A stretch of DNA of 64,000 bases, from positions 128,392 to 192,391 of the forward strand of contig CAWFOR010000010.1 in the NCBI GenBank assembly GCA_963817485.1. The letters run 5' to 3'. Position numbers and translations under genes: made by a program. Origin of the DNA: Hyphomicrobium_A sp963817485 (GTDB lineage: Bacteria > Pseudomonadota > Alphaproteobacteria > Rhizobiales > Hyphomicrobiaceae). The notes beneath the pieces were generated by a model. That model was given only the letters and a program-made list of their open reading frames with translations, was not told where the DNA came from and made no database searches. Shown one piece after another: positions 1 through 10,095 of the stretch (positions are counted from its first letter, which is position 1; every line of letters starts with the position of its first letter).

Positions 1-74
1 GGCTGCTTGAAGGCTTTGGCTTGCGCCTGCTGCTGCGGATTGTTTTGGTGGCGGTGTTTGTTTTTCTTGCTCAT
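1..74 (-). CDS. Partial CDS, N-terminus only (possible formate dehydrogenase beta subunit)
   Basis: Only the first 24 codons lie inside the window; the protein starts MSKKNKHRHQNN and is rich in Lys, His, Asn and Gln. Its ATG overlaps the stop codon of the upstream fdsG-like gene in an ATGA arrangement, which indicates translational coupling in one operon. In fds-type operons the gene after the gamma subunit encodes the NuoF-like, FMN/NADH-binding beta subunit, so that is the expected product. The visible residues themselves show no domain, so the identity rests only on position. Confidence 0.5.
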   Translation of the reverse strand, partial: MSKKNKHRHQNNPQQQAQAKAFKQ

Positions 75-580
75 GCCGCGGCCTCTTTGTCGAGGTCGCC
101 AATGATGGCGTCGAAGCGCTTCTTGTCGACGCAGCCGAAGAGATCGCCGTCGATCATCATCGCGGGCGAGCGTGCGCAATTGCCGAGGCAATAGACGGCC
201 TCGAGAGTGTACTCGCCGTCGTCGCTCGTCTCGCCGAAGATGGTGCCGAGCCGCTCTTCGGCATGCGCGCAAACCTCGTCGCTGTGCATTGCCTGGCAGG
301 CTTCGGCGCGGCACATCTTGACCACGTGGCGGCCGGCGGGGGCGCGGCGAAACTCGTGGTAGAAGCTCAGGACGCCATAGACGTCGGCGCGCGAAAGGTT
401 GAGCGCATTGGCGATGACGACGACGGCCGGATCGGGAACGAACCCGAGCTCGTGCTGGACGGCGTGGAAAATCTCGAGAAGCTCGTCGGGGCGGTCGCCG
501 TGTGCAGCGCAAATGGCACGCGCCCGCTCCTCGCTTCCCGCGGGAACGTCGACGACTCTATTCACTCCCGATCGTGACAT
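71..580 (-). CDS. fdsG: NAD-dependent formate dehydrogenase gamma subunit (NuoE-like 2Fe-2S protein)
   Basis: A thioredoxin-fold 2Fe-2S protein of about 169 residues from the ATG at 580. Four ligand cysteines are visible as CRAEAC near the middle and CLGNC about 40 residues later, the NuoE/24 kDa pattern; the CRAEACQ version is the one usual in formate dehydrogenase gamma subunits rather than complex I. The subunit would relay electrons from formate oxidation toward the NuoF-like NAD site in the cytoplasm. The ATG at 580 has an AAGG/GGAAG ribosome site just upstream; an in-frame TTG at 628 is less likely. It lies downstream of a LysR gene and overlaps the next gene by ATGA. A complex I nuoE is the alternative but does not fit the context. 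Confidence 0.8.
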   Translation of the reverse strand: MSRSGVNRVVDVPAGSEERARAICAAHGDRPDELLEIFHAVQHELGFVPDPAVVVIANALNLSRADVYGVLSFYHEFRRAPAGRHVVKMCRAEACQAMHSDEVCAHAEERLGTIFGETSDDGEYTLEAVYCLGNCARSPAMMIDGDLFGCVDKKRFDAIIGDLDKEAAA

Positions 581-638
581 TTCTTCCGCCTTATTGGCCT
601 CTGGTGGGGCGAGCTGAGCTTGTCCCAACTTGTTTAGA

Positions 639-653
639 ACCGATCAAATCGGT
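639..653. promoter_or_regulatory. Palindrome between lysR and fdsG, candidate LysR operator
   Basis: ACCGAT-CAA-ATCGGT is a perfect dyad with 6-bp arms and a 3-bp spacer, about 60 bp upstream of the fdsG start and inside the 127-bp gap after the LysR gene. LysR-type regulators bind interrupted dyads in such positions. The palindrome is seen directly; its role as the operator is inference. Confidence 0.45.
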
Positions 654-707
654 GCTCTCGATGGGCTAATCGGGCCCGTCGATGCTGCGCTGCAGCAATG
701 CCCGGTT

Positions 708-1649
708 TTAGGGCGCCCAGCTTCCCGCCGACTGCGGAGCCGACGTCCCGAACGTGACCGGCGCCAACAGCTTCGCCGCTTCGCGCAGAGCCTCGATAAG
801 CGGCGAGAGCGGGTCGCGGTCCGCCACTACGAGACCAACGCTGTGTTCGACTTTCGGTTCAGCGAGTGGGATGGCCTTAATCCCGGAGACGTTGCCCAGC
901 ACCTCCAATATGTATTGCGGCATGATGCTGGCAAGACCCATCAATCTCACATTCGAGCACAGATTGATGACGGAATTTGTTTCGAGCCGCGGGATGGGAT
1001 GACAGTTCGCCGTTTCGAACGCGCGGTCGATAATGCGCCGGTTCTGCATATTGGGTGTCAGCAGGCAGAGCGGCTCGCGCGAAGCCTCGCGCCAGGTCAC
1101 CGCCTCGCGTTTTGCGAGCGCATGCGTCTCTGGGACGAAGAGGCAATAGCGCTCGATATAAAGTGGCGAGGCGAGAAGGCCCTCGATCGGCTCGTTGTCG
1201 AGATAAGTGATGCCGACGTCGATGGAGAAATCGGCGAGCCCGCGGATGATCTCCTCCGAGCTGTGCGACAGCACGGTGAAGTCGATGCCGGGGTGGAGGG
1301 TACGGATCTTCTTTGTCAGCAACGGGATCATCGGCAGCGCCGAGGGGATGCCGCCGAGCACGACGCGCCCCTTGAGTCCGGTCTCGTGGTCCTTGAGGTG
1401 GCCGAGCTCCTCCTGCATGGCCTGCCAGCTCTTGAGGATGACTTGCGCCCACTTGAGGACGCGCTCGCCCTCGGGCGTGAGCCCGCGGTAGCGCTGGCCG
1501 CGCTCGACGATTGGAACTTCCAGCTCCAGCTCGAGTTGACGGATGCGGCCCGAGAGCGTCGGCTGCGTCACGTTGCACGCCGCAGCCGCGCGCGTGAAAT
1601 GCTTCTCGCGCGCGAGCGCCGCCAAGTATTGCAGTTGCCGGATGTCCAT
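708..1649 (-). CDS. LysR-family transcriptional regulator of the formate dehydrogenase operon
   Basis: A 313-residue LysR regulator. The N-terminal winged helix-turn-helix is clear (MDIRQLQYLAALAREKHFTR, then AAACNVTQPTLSGRIRQLE), followed by a periplasmic-binding-like effector domain (GRVVLGGIPSALPMIPLLT). The start is the ATG at 1649, preceded by GGAAGGGG; the reading frame stays open far upstream but only as non-coding sequence. It lies directly upstream of fdsG on the same strand, the arrangement of fdsR-type regulators that respond to formate or related metabolites. The effector is not readable from sequence. Confidence 0.85.
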   Translation of the reverse strand: MDIRQLQYLAALAREKHFTRAAAACNVTQPTLSGRIRQLELELEVPIVERGQRYRGLTPEGERVLKWAQVILKSWQAMQEELGHLKDHETGLKGRVVLGGIPSALPMIPLLTKKIRTLHPGIDFTVLSHSSEEIIRGLADFSIDVGITYLDNEPIEGLLASPLYIERYCLFVPETHALAKREAVTWREASREPLCLLTPNMQNRRIIDRAFETANCHPIPRLETNSVINLCSNVRLMGLASIMPQYILEVLGNVSGIKAIPLAEPKVEHSVGLVVADRDPLSPLIEALREAAKLLAPVTFGTSAPQSAGSWAP

Positions 1650-2041
1650 CGACCCCTTCCAGGGTGGTCGGCCAGGGCCCGGTTTTCGTGCCGCGTCAGA
1701 TACCCGGGGTAGCGCGACATGACCTCGAAGGATCATCGACGGTTCGCGATGGAAAGGCAATCGGCCGGTGCCAATCGTGCCCGAAAGAATGATGGATTCT
1801 GCTGTGCCTTGTTGTTGCCGTGTAGGCCTTTGATATTCCAGATGAACAGTTCGCGGGGGACTGCCGCAAATTGCTTTGCTGCCGGGCGCGGGGACGGATG
1901 CGTCGCCGGGCTTGCGGAGTCTGCGGACGCGGTCGGGCTTGTAACAGCAAGACCATCGTCGGGGCGCTCGCACCACTGCACGAAGTTCGTGCGGGCAATG
2001 TCTCCGGCAGTTAGAGTGGCAGTACTTGGGAGTGTGGGGTA
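1650..2041. other. Intergenic region between divergent genes
   Basis: This 392-bp gap separates the minus-strand LysR gene from the plus-strand secreted-protein gene and should hold both promoters. Open frames here have no recognisable protein features and no convincing ribosome sites. No RNA gene or strong hairpin was seen. Confidence 0.5.
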
Positions 2042-2914
2042 ATGGGCGCAAGCAACACCATTTTTGCCGGCGGCTCGCTGTTGGCAGTGACCGTGCTGAT
2101 GGGCGCGTCGGCGCATGCGATGGAGCCGGCGCAAGCGCCGTCCGCGGCACCGTCGTCCGCGTTTTCGCTGCCGTCTTTCTTCGACGGCAATCGCGTGCCG
2201 GACCTGAAGGACGCCTGGCGCGCGGGTGACATTGCGCCCGCGATTTCATCGACAGTGCCGGCTGAAGGCGCGCCGAGTGCACCGCCGCCAAGCGACGACG
2301 CCGCGCTCGCGGCTGCCAAGGCGGTGATGGTGCGGGCGGAGCAGGCCGGGCGCGACGCTGCGGACGTGCGCCGGAAGGCGGAGGAGCTGAGCCGCCGCTT
2401 CGGCACAGACAACGCGCCGGCGGTCACTACTGAAAGTGCGACTGTAGGCGCGACTGAAACCGCGCCAGAAAACGTGACTGGGGCCGCCTCCGCGGCGGTG
2501 GCCGATACGACAACCGGCTCGGTCACGCCTGCAACTCCGCTGCCGCCACCCTCAGCCTTGGGTGTCCCGCCGCCGGCCGAGCCGGCCGATGCGAGCGCCG
2601 CTACCGCACCCGCGACGAGCGAGCCGGACAAATCCAGCGAGCCGGCCGAGCCGGCGTCCGTTGCGGCTGCCACACCGGAGCTCCCCGCGAAAAAGCAGCC
2701 CGTGACCGGGACCGGCGCGCCGGCACGGGACCCACGCAAGACGGCGGTGTCCGTGGCCCCATTGCGCCCTTCTAACCCTCTGAATAAGACCGCCGCTGGT
2801 GACGCATTGCCGGTCACCGCGCCGGGGATGAAGACCACTCCCGGACCGACGAGCAAGGCCGATGCAATCCCCTCGAGCATCGGCGCCTTCGGCTGGGACT
2901 CCCAGCCCCAGTGA
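2042..2914 (+). CDS. Hypothetical Ala/Pro-rich exported protein
   Basis: This 290-residue protein begins with a signal-peptide-like segment (hydrophobic residues about 8 to 25, then SAHAM). The remainder is low complexity, dominated by Ala, Pro, Thr and Glu, with one short region around residues 85 to 115 (AAAKAVMVRAEQAGRDAADV) likely to be helical. No catalytic motif or named domain is visible. It stands alone between a divergent LysR gene and the convergent groEL. It may be a periplasmic or envelope-associated linker protein, but its function is unknown. The base composition and consistent frame support it being a real gene. Confidence 0.65.
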   Translation: MGASNTIFAGGSLLAVTVLMGASAHAMEPAQAPSAAPSSAFSLPSFFDGNRVPDLKDAWRAGDIAPAISSTVPAEGAPSAPPPSDDAALAAAKAVMVRAEQAGRDAADVRRKAEELSRRFGTDNAPAVTTESATVGATETAPENVTGAASAAVADTTTGSVTPATPLPPPSALGVPPPAEPADASAATAPATSEPDKSSEPAEPASVAAATPELPAKKQPVTGTGAPARDPRKTAVSVAPLRPSNPLNKTAAGDALPVTAPGMKTTPGPTSKADAIPSSIGAFGWDSQPQ

Positions 2915-2941
2915 GGCCATCGGGTCTTCCGTTAGTCCGCT

Positions 2942-2978
2942 AAAAAGAAAGACCGCCCGCGGTTGCCCGCGAGCGGTC
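2942..2978 (-). terminator. Rho-independent terminator after groEL
   Basis: The arms GACCGC (2951-2956) and GCGGTC (2973-2978) pair, extended by CGCGG/CCGCG around a 4-base loop with one mismatch. On the minus strand the hairpin is followed by a T-rich run (2942-2950). It sits just past the groEL stop codon and may also slow transcription from the plus-strand gene ending at 2914. Confidence 0.8.
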
Positions 2979-3010
2979 CCTTAGTTCGCTGATTGCGGTG
3001 CAGGGAAAGC

Positions 3011-4654
<1,644 letters not shown>

Positions 4655-4723
4655 GCCGGCTCTCTCCTCAATGGGGAATTCGTGAATTGCGGGGTCGCGG
4701 GGATCGTGAGGTCGTGGGCGCTG

Positions 4724-5014
4724 TTACTTCTCCAGCACGCCCATGATGTCGCTCTCTTTCATGATGAGCAGCTCCTGCCCGTCGATCTTGACCTCGGTGC
4801 CGCTCCACTTTCCGAACAGAACTTTGTCGCCCTTCTTGAGCTCGATCGCGATCAGCTTGCCGGCTTCGTCGCGTGAGCCGGGCCCGACGGCGATGACTTC
4901 GCCCTGCTGGGGCTTCTCGGCGGCCGTATCGGGGATGATGATGCCACCGGACGTCTTGGTTTCGCTGTCGACGCGCTTGACGACCACGCGGTCGTGCAGG
5001 GGACGGAATTTCAT
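4724..5014 (-). CDS. groS: Co-chaperonin GroES
   Basis: GroES of 96 residues, a normal length. It starts MKFRPLHDRVVVKRVDSETK and contains the mobile-loop segment TSGGIIIPDTAAEKPQQG that contacts GroEL, then EVIAVGPG and DKVLFGKWSGTEV. It caps the GroEL ring. It lies 69 bp upstream of groEL on the same strand and downstream of a CIRCE element, so HrcA repression is expected. Confidence 0.98.
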   Translation of the reverse strand: MKFRPLHDRVVVKRVDSETKTSGGIIIPDTAAEKPQQGEVIAVGPGSRDEAGKLIAIELKKGDKVLFGKWSGTEVKIDGQELLIMKESDIMGVLEK

Positions 5015-5064
5015 GGGAAATGGAGCTCCAGCTTACGCCGTTCGGGCGTGGGTGTGTTAGCAAC

Positions 5065-5091
5065 TTGGCACTTTGCCGATGGGAGTGCCAA
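5065..5091. promoter_or_regulatory. CIRCE element (HrcA operator) of groESL
   Basis: The inverted repeat TTGGCACTT-N9-GAGTGCCAA matches the CIRCE consensus TTAGCACTC-N9-GAGTGCTAA, with the exact 9-bp spacer. It is 51 bp upstream of the groES start codon. HrcA binding to CIRCE is established in alphaproteobacteria; hrcA itself is not in this window. Confidence 0.92.
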
Positions 5092-5231
5092 AGCGCCAGG
5101 GTGATACTCGGGCGCGGCGCGGGCTGTCAAGGAACGCAGGTTGTTGGCGCCTGCTATCGGACAGAATTGGGTAACGCGAGCGTAACGGCGACCGCTTATT
5201 CTGCAGCTTTGCATCGGCGGCACAGTCTCCC

Positions 5232-6362
5232 TTGTCAGACCTTACAAATTGGACCGGCGGCTGGGGCGAGAACTGGCCGCGGCTGCGCCAGGCCCTGCAG
5301 ACGACGGTTGCCGCCTGTCTCGCCTACGCCGCCGCCGGACTGCTCCAAGCGCCCCAGGGCTTCTGGGCGGTGATGACCGCCATCCTGGTGACGCAGGTGA
5401 ACGTCGGCGCCTCGCTCGGGCTTGCCGTCGACCGCCTGCTCGGCAGCTTGCTCGGCGTAATCGTCGGCGGTGCCGTAGCGCTCGCTGTTGCGGACCACCA
5501 GGAGTGGAAAATCCCCGCGCTGGCCGCGACGGTGCTCGTGCTCGCTTACTTTTCCGCGCGCCGGCCGCCCATGCGCATCGCCTGCGTGACGGCGGCAATC
5601 GTCATCCTCGGCGATCCGCGCTTCGGACCGCCGCTTTCCGCTGCCGGCTACCGTATGCTCGAGGTGACGATCGGCGCCGGCATCTCCGTCCTGACGACTC
5701 TGATGCTCTTTCCGTCGCGGGCCGGACCTGCCTTTGCCGAGCACGTCGAGCGCACATTGCCGATGCTTTTTGACGTCATGGCCGGCGCGCTTGCGAGTGC
5801 GCTGGGCAAGCCGAGAGATCAGGATGCGATTACGGCGTCGGGCGCCAAGATCCGCGCGGCGTTTGCAGCCGGGGACGTCTTGGCCAAGGAAACGCGCCTC
5901 GAGGTCGCGGGCTTCCTCGCGGACCATCCCGATCCCGACGCGGTGCTGCGGGCGCTGCGCCGCTTCTGGCATACGGACATCATGCTGCTGCGCGCGGTCG
6001 CGGAGCCGTTGCCGGCGGACGCCGTTGCGGTCCTGCGGCCAAATCTGGAGAAGCTGTTGGCAGCCGTCGACGCCCTGCGAGCGCAATATGCGCAAGCCAC
6101 CAGCGCCGCCGCTGCGCCTGACCTCTCCGTCGTCCTGGACGCGCTTTCAGCGATCGAGCGCGATGTCGCGCAAATGCGCGAACGAGGCGAGTTGCGCGCG
6201 CTGCCGCTCGACGATGTGCTCCGGCTCATGACCTTCGACTTCGCGCTGGGTCAGCTGCGCGCCAACCTCAAAGACATCGCGGCCCGTAGCCAGGATCTGG
6301 CAGGCCTTTCCGGCACTGCGATCCCCTGGCTGCGCAACTTGACCCGTTGGGCCAAAACCTAG
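5232..6362 (+). CDS. FUSC-family inner-membrane protein (aromatic acid/fusaric acid exporter-like)
   Basis: This 376-residue protein has about five or six hydrophobic helices in its first 170 residues (QALQTTVAACLAYAAAGLL, then FWAVMTAILVTQVNVGASL, then LLGVIVGGAVALAVA), then a soluble helical C-terminal half. The FWAVMTAILVTQ segment and the LGSLLGVIVGG motif are typical of the FUSC/YccS/PA-phosphate-like group, linked to efflux of aromatic acids. The start is a TTG at 5232, as no ATG fits before the first membrane helix, so the exact start is uncertain. It is transcribed divergently from groES. No partner adaptor protein is adjacent, so the substrate is unknown. Confidence 0.75.
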   Translation: MSDLTNWTGGWGENWPRLRQALQTTVAACLAYAAAGLLQAPQGFWAVMTAILVTQVNVGASLGLAVDRLLGSLLGVIVGGAVALAVADHQEWKIPALAATVLVLAYFSARRPPMRIACVTAAIVILGDPRFGPPLSAAGYRMLEVTIGAGISVLTTLMLFPSRAGPAFAEHVERTLPMLFDVMAGALASALGKPRDQDAITASGAKIRAAFAAGDVLAKETRLEVAGFLADHPDPDAVLRALRRFWHTDIMLLRAVAEPLPADAVAVLRPNLEKLLAAVDALRAQYAQATSAAAAPDLSVVLDALSAIERDVAQMRERGELRALPLDDVLRLMTFDFALGQLRANLKDIAARSQDLAGLSGTAIPWLRNLTRWAKT

Positions 6363-6384
6363 CCGATTGGTCGGCAGCTGCTGG

Positions 6385-7131
6385 TCAGCAACGGCGCGCA
6401 GCAACGCCGGCGGCGTCGAAGATGTGGCCCGTGAGTGTGCGGCTGCGCTTGGAGGCAAGATAGAGCGCAAGCGCGGCGATGTCGGGCTCGCTTGTGAGGC
6501 AGGCGCCGGCATCGGGCGTGGTCGCCCGCGGGCCGATGGCGTTGACGCGGATGCCGTGCGGCGCCCAGGCTGCGGCCTCGCCGCGCGTGATGGCGGCGAG
6601 TGCGGTGCGGGCCACGCCGGCAAGAGCGGCCTCTCCGGCGGTGCACGGCGTTGGGGCCGTCATCACGTTGAGGATCAGGCCCTCGTTCAGCATCGTCCGC
6701 ATGCGATTGGCGATGACGCGCGTTACCAGCAGCGGCACGGAAAGCTTCTGCGCGACGAGGTCCTCGACGTCCGCGATGCTTGCGCGGTTCTTGAGGTCTT
6801 CAGGCGTGATGGGCATCAGGTTGATTACGACATCGAGGCCGCCGTAGGCTTGCGCGGCAGCCTGCGCGAAGCGCAGGGCGGATTGCTCGTCGCCGCAGGC
6901 GTCCGTGAAGAGCTTCACGTCGCTCGCCGTTTCGGCAAGCAGCGTTGCAAGCACATCGTTCTCGGGGGTGTTGGCCGAGGCATGGACAATGAGCCGCCCG
7001 CGGTGGTCCGCAAATGCCCGCGCGACGTCGACGCCGCAGTCGGGCGAAAGCCCGGTAATGAGCACCCGGACGCCAGCCAACTCACCGTAGATAGACGCGT
7101 TCGGGTCTCGACCAATCACAGTCATCAGCAT
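6385..7131 (-). CDS. SDR-family protein lacking the catalytic Tyr-Lys pair
   Basis: A Rossmann-fold short-chain dehydrogenase-like protein of 248 residues. The N-terminal nucleotide region (VRVLITGLSPDCGVDVARAF), the strand ending VVINLMP in place of NNAG, and the late motif WAPHGIRVNAIGPRA are recognisable. The usual active site YxxxK is missing: the matching stretch reads TAGEAALAGVARTALAAI, with neither the Tyr nor the Lys, and the upstream Ser is not conserved. It is therefore either a non-catalytic, perhaps regulatory, member or a strongly diverged enzyme. It is convergent with the FUSC gene, 22 bp apart. GGAAG precedes the ATG at 7131. Confidence 0.75.
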   Translation of the reverse strand: MLMTVIGRDPNASIYGELAGVRVLITGLSPDCGVDVARAFADHRGRLIVHASANTPENDVLATLLAETASDVKLFTDACGDEQSALRFAQAAAQAYGGLDVVINLMPITPEDLKNRASIADVEDLVAQKLSVPLLVTRVIANRMRTMLNEGLILNVMTAPTPCTAGEAALAGVARTALAAITRGEAAAWAPHGIRVNAIGPRATTPDAGACLTSEPDIAALALYLASKRSRTLTGHIFDAAGVAARRC

Positions 7132-7449
7132 CAGGCTTCCCCTTATCTAGACGCCGGGACGGGAGGGAATGCCCGGGCACAATGATAGCACGCCGATTCG
7201 GCTAACGAGTTCTAAATGGCGCCCGGATTCGGGTCGGCTGCGGGCCGCGTGGGGGCGCCATTGGGGCGCGCGGTGGCAATCTCCAGGCAGGGCCACTAAG
7301 TGATTGATGTGCCTCGCAGCCTCACACCTTTTGCCAATTGTCGCCCTAACGAGAAAGCTGGTGAAAGTGGCGCAGCCGTCATTGCGCTTCGCCGGAGCGG
7401 CCACAAAGCTTGTCTCTAACGAATCGGCAGGGGCTGGCGGGAAATCTTC
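7132..7449. other. Intergenic region between divergent genes
   Basis: A 318-bp spacer between the minus-strand SDR gene and the plus-strand EAL-domain gene. It should hold both promoters. No RNA gene, operator dyad or terminator could be recognised. Confidence 0.5.
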
Positions 7450-9132
7450 ATGGCGAGCATCGACGACAGCGGAACTGGCATGCGCAATAGGGGCGGCATC
7501 GCGGACCTCATCGTGAAGGGCGCAATCGCGCTTGTCACGGTTGCATTCTTTATCGGTGCCTACCTGCAGTTCCGGGTCGCGTTCTGGCTGGCGCTCATCG
7601 CCGCCTTGTCGGTCTACATAACGCTCCTGATGCTGCACACGCTTATGCGCCGCTCCGAGCGGGTCGATGCGCTTGTCTCCGAGGTGACGCGGCTCGAGGA
7701 CGAGCTTTCGCGCATGCGCCCGGGCGAGGAGGAGGCTGCCGCCGCCGGGTGGCACCGTTCGCCGGTTGCCGTAAGGCCGCCAGCCATGCCGCCGACGCCT
7801 GCTGCCCCCGCTCCTGCGCTGTTCCCACAGCCCGCCGCGCCGTTCGCGCAACCAACGCCTGCGCCGGCTCTTGCGACCAAGGCGCCACCACCCTTCGAGC
7901 GTACGCCGAAGCCCCTACCACAGGCACGTGCGGCCTCGACCGCCGGCCCGCCGCCTGCACCCGCTGCATCGGCACCCACGCTCTCCATCCCACCGGCAGC
8001 GGCAGGTCAGCCCGAGCTTTCGCCGTGGCCCGAGGCGTCCGGCGCGAGCGAGAACATGCACGACTACTGGGCTTTCCGCCCGGCCAAGCCGGCGCTGCCC
8101 GAAACCTCGCGAGCGCGCGGCAAGGAGATACCGCCGACCCCCGCGGAGCGGGAAGCCGATCTCGACGCGGTGCAGGGCATGATCAAGCGCCTCGCCGACG
8201 AGGTGAGCCTCGGCACCGACCCTGCTCCGAGCCCGGAGACCATTGCGCGAGCATCGGCCGACGCCCTGAGCGCAACCGCGAGCACCATGCGCGCCGCTGT
8301 CGCCGCCAAGGCGCCGCCGCCTCCTGTTGGGCGCAACGCGCCTGCCTCCATGCCGCCACCGATCGCGCCCGCGCACGCGCGCATGTCGTCGCTTGCTGCA
8401 GCTCTCGCGGCGGGCCGCATGGACGCTCTCATCGAGCCCATCATGGGGCTCGGCGACCATCACGTTCACTACTACGAGGCGAGCGTCTGCCCGCGCGACG
8501 AGCGCGATATGCCGCTTCCCACCGCAGCTCACGATCCCCAGCTTGCGCGCACCGGACTGCTCCCGTTGCTCGATAGCGCGCGCCTGAAGCGCGCAGCGCA
8601 GGTCTGCCGAACGTTCGCGCATCAGCGGCAGAAGTACTTCGTGCTGACGGCCGCGAGCGGTGAGGCTCTTGTTACCGACGCGTTCCTCGACGGCCTCGCC
8701 AACGCCTATCGCGAGCGCGAGGCGCTTGCGGGCGAGCTGGTGCTGACGTTCTCGCAGGCTGACGTCAAGTCGTTCAGCGGCACCGAGTGGAGCAACCTCA
8801 CCGACATGCGCGATCTGGGGTTCCGCTTCGGGCTCGATCAGACGACGGACCTCGACTACGAGTTCACCGCGCTGCGCGCCGCCGGGTTTGCTTTCGTCAA
8901 GATCGACGCCGCGACCCTCCTGCGGGGGCTGCCCGCCGCGACCGGCATCATGACGGCGCCCGACGTTTGCCGGTCGCTTGCCGAGGTAGGGTTGATCACC
9001 ATTGTCGGGGGCATCGACAGCGAGCCGACGCGTGCCAAGCTCGTGGCGAGCGGCGTCTCGCTCGGCCAGGGGCCGCTGTTTGGGCCGCCACAGTTGGTCG
9101 CTTCCGACGCGGTAGGGACCGCTGCCGCTTGA
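7450..9132 (+). CDS. Membrane-anchored protein with a degenerate EAL domain
   Basis: This protein has 560 residues. Two hydrophobic helices near residues 20 to 60 are followed by a short coiled coil (SEVTRLEDELSRM), a Pro/Ala-rich linker to about residue 200, and a C-terminal EAL-like domain from about residue 320. The domain keeps the fold signature (FVLTAASG, LVLTFSQADV, GFRFGLDQTTDLDYEF, FVKIDAATL) but not the catalytic residues of c-di-GMP phosphodiesterases: the EAL motif is replaced by YYEAS and the DDFGTG loop by LDQTTD. It probably senses c-di-GMP or acts as a scaffold rather than hydrolysing it. Its stop is 32 bp before the HAD gene, suggesting co-transcription. Confidence 0.8.
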   Translation: MASIDDSGTGMRNRGGIADLIVKGAIALVTVAFFIGAYLQFRVAFWLALIAALSVYITLLMLHTLMRRSERVDALVSEVTRLEDELSRMRPGEEEAAAAGWHRSPVAVRPPAMPPTPAAPAPALFPQPAAPFAQPTPAPALATKAPPPFERTPKPLPQARAASTAGPPPAPAASAPTLSIPPAAAGQPELSPWPEASGASENMHDYWAFRPAKPALPETSRARGKEIPPTPAEREADLDAVQGMIKRLADEVSLGTDPAPSPETIARASADALSATASTMRAAVAAKAPPPPVGRNAPASMPPPIAPAHARMSSLAAALAAGRMDALIEPIMGLGDHHVHYYEASVCPRDERDMPLPTAAHDPQLARTGLLPLLDSARLKRAAQVCRTFAHQRQKYFVLTAASGEALVTDAFLDGLANAYREREALAGELVLTFSQADVKSFSGTEWSNLTDMRDLGFRFGLDQTTDLDYEFTALRAAGFAFVKIDAATLLRGLPAATGIMTAPDVCRSLAEVGLITIVGGIDSEPTRAKLVASGVSLGQGPLFGPPQLVASDAVGTAAA

Positions 9133-9164
9133 GCTTGCCGGGCTATGCCGCTAGTTGAGGCGGC

Positions 9165-10025
9165 ATGTCCCGACGCTCTCAGCCCATCGAGATCATCCAA
9201 TCGGTCGCGCCGCTCGCCGCGAGTACCGGTGCGTGGCTCGTCGACATCTGGGGAGTCATGCACAATGGCGTGACGCCGTATGTGCCCGCGTACGAGGCCT
9301 GCCAGATCTTTCGCAACGCCGGCGGACTGGTCATACTCGTTTCGAACTCCCCACGCCCACGCCAGAGCGTCGCCGCCCAGCTCGACCGCATCGGGGTGCC
9401 GCAGACCGCCTACGACACCATCGTCAGCTCGGGCGACATGGCGCGCATGCTGATCGAGGCTTACGCGGGGCGGAGCGTGCTGCACATCGGGCCGGAGCGC
9501 GATCTGCCGATCTTTGCCGGCATCGCGGTGGAGCGCGTCGGCGCCGATCACGCCGATGCCGTCGTGTGCACGGGGCTCGTCGACGACGAGCGCGAGACCC
9601 CGGGCGACTACGCGGAAACGCTCGCGGCGTGCGCTGCGCGCGCTCTGCCGATGATCTGCGCCAACCCCGACCTCACAGTCGAGCGCGGCGGGCGTATCGT
9701 CTATTGCGCCGGCGCGCTGGCCCAAGCCTACGAGCGGCTTGGCGGAAACGTCACCTACGCCGGCAAGCCCTATCTGCCGATCTACGAACTCGCGCTCGCC
9801 ACGCTCGAGCAGCTCCGTTCTGGGAGCAGCGACCGCTCGCGTCTGCTCGCCATCGGCGACGGCGTGCGCACGGATCTTGCCGGCGCCGCGGCGGCAGGCG
9901 TGCCGTCGCTGTTCGTGGCGAGCGGCGTGCACGTGACGGGCGGCCTCAATGCGGCGGTGCTCGAGGCGCTGTTCCCGCCGGGAGCACCGCGGCCGATTGC
10001 GGCCATGAGGCAGCTCCGGTGGTAA
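9165..10025 (+). CDS. HAD-superfamily subfamily IIA hydrolase
   Basis: This 286-residue phosphatase-like protein of the NagD/TIGR01459 type has motif I as WLVDIWGVMHNG, motif II as LVSNSPRP, a conserved lysine in YAGKPYLPIYELAL, and a final acidic motif LAIGDGVRTDLAGA. This group of cytoplasmic enzymes dephosphorylates small sugar or nucleotide phosphates; the substrate cannot be read from the sequence. The second Asp of the classic DxD motif is replaced (DIWGV), as is usual in this subgroup. An AGGCGGC ribosome site precedes the ATG. It lies 32 bp downstream of the EAL gene and just upstream of uvrC. Confidence 0.85.
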   Translation: MSRRSQPIEIIQSVAPLAASTGAWLVDIWGVMHNGVTPYVPAYEACQIFRNAGGLVILVSNSPRPRQSVAAQLDRIGVPQTAYDTIVSSGDMARMLIEAYAGRSVLHIGPERDLPIFAGIAVERVGADHADAVVCTGLVDDERETPGDYAETLAACAARALPMICANPDLTVERGGRIVYCAGALAQAYERLGGNVTYAGKPYLPIYELALATLEQLRSGSSDRSRLLAIGDGVRTDLAGAAAAGVPSLFVASGVHVTGGLNAAVLEALFPPGAPRPIAAMRQLRW

Positions 10026-10095
10026 GCGGTTAACTCGCGGTTGGGCGTCCGGGGCATCGCTTGACGCGGATGACGCACGGGCCGATCTATCCTCG

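Noticed and set aside
630..1712. Long plus-strand open frame of 360 codons
   Set aside because: It is the complement of the LysR gene; composition is Arg/Asp/His-rich without any domain.
2011..2880. Long minus-strand open frame opposite the Ala/Pro-rich secreted protein
   Set aside because: Low-complexity shadow of a GC-rich gene; the plus strand has a signal peptide and proper start.
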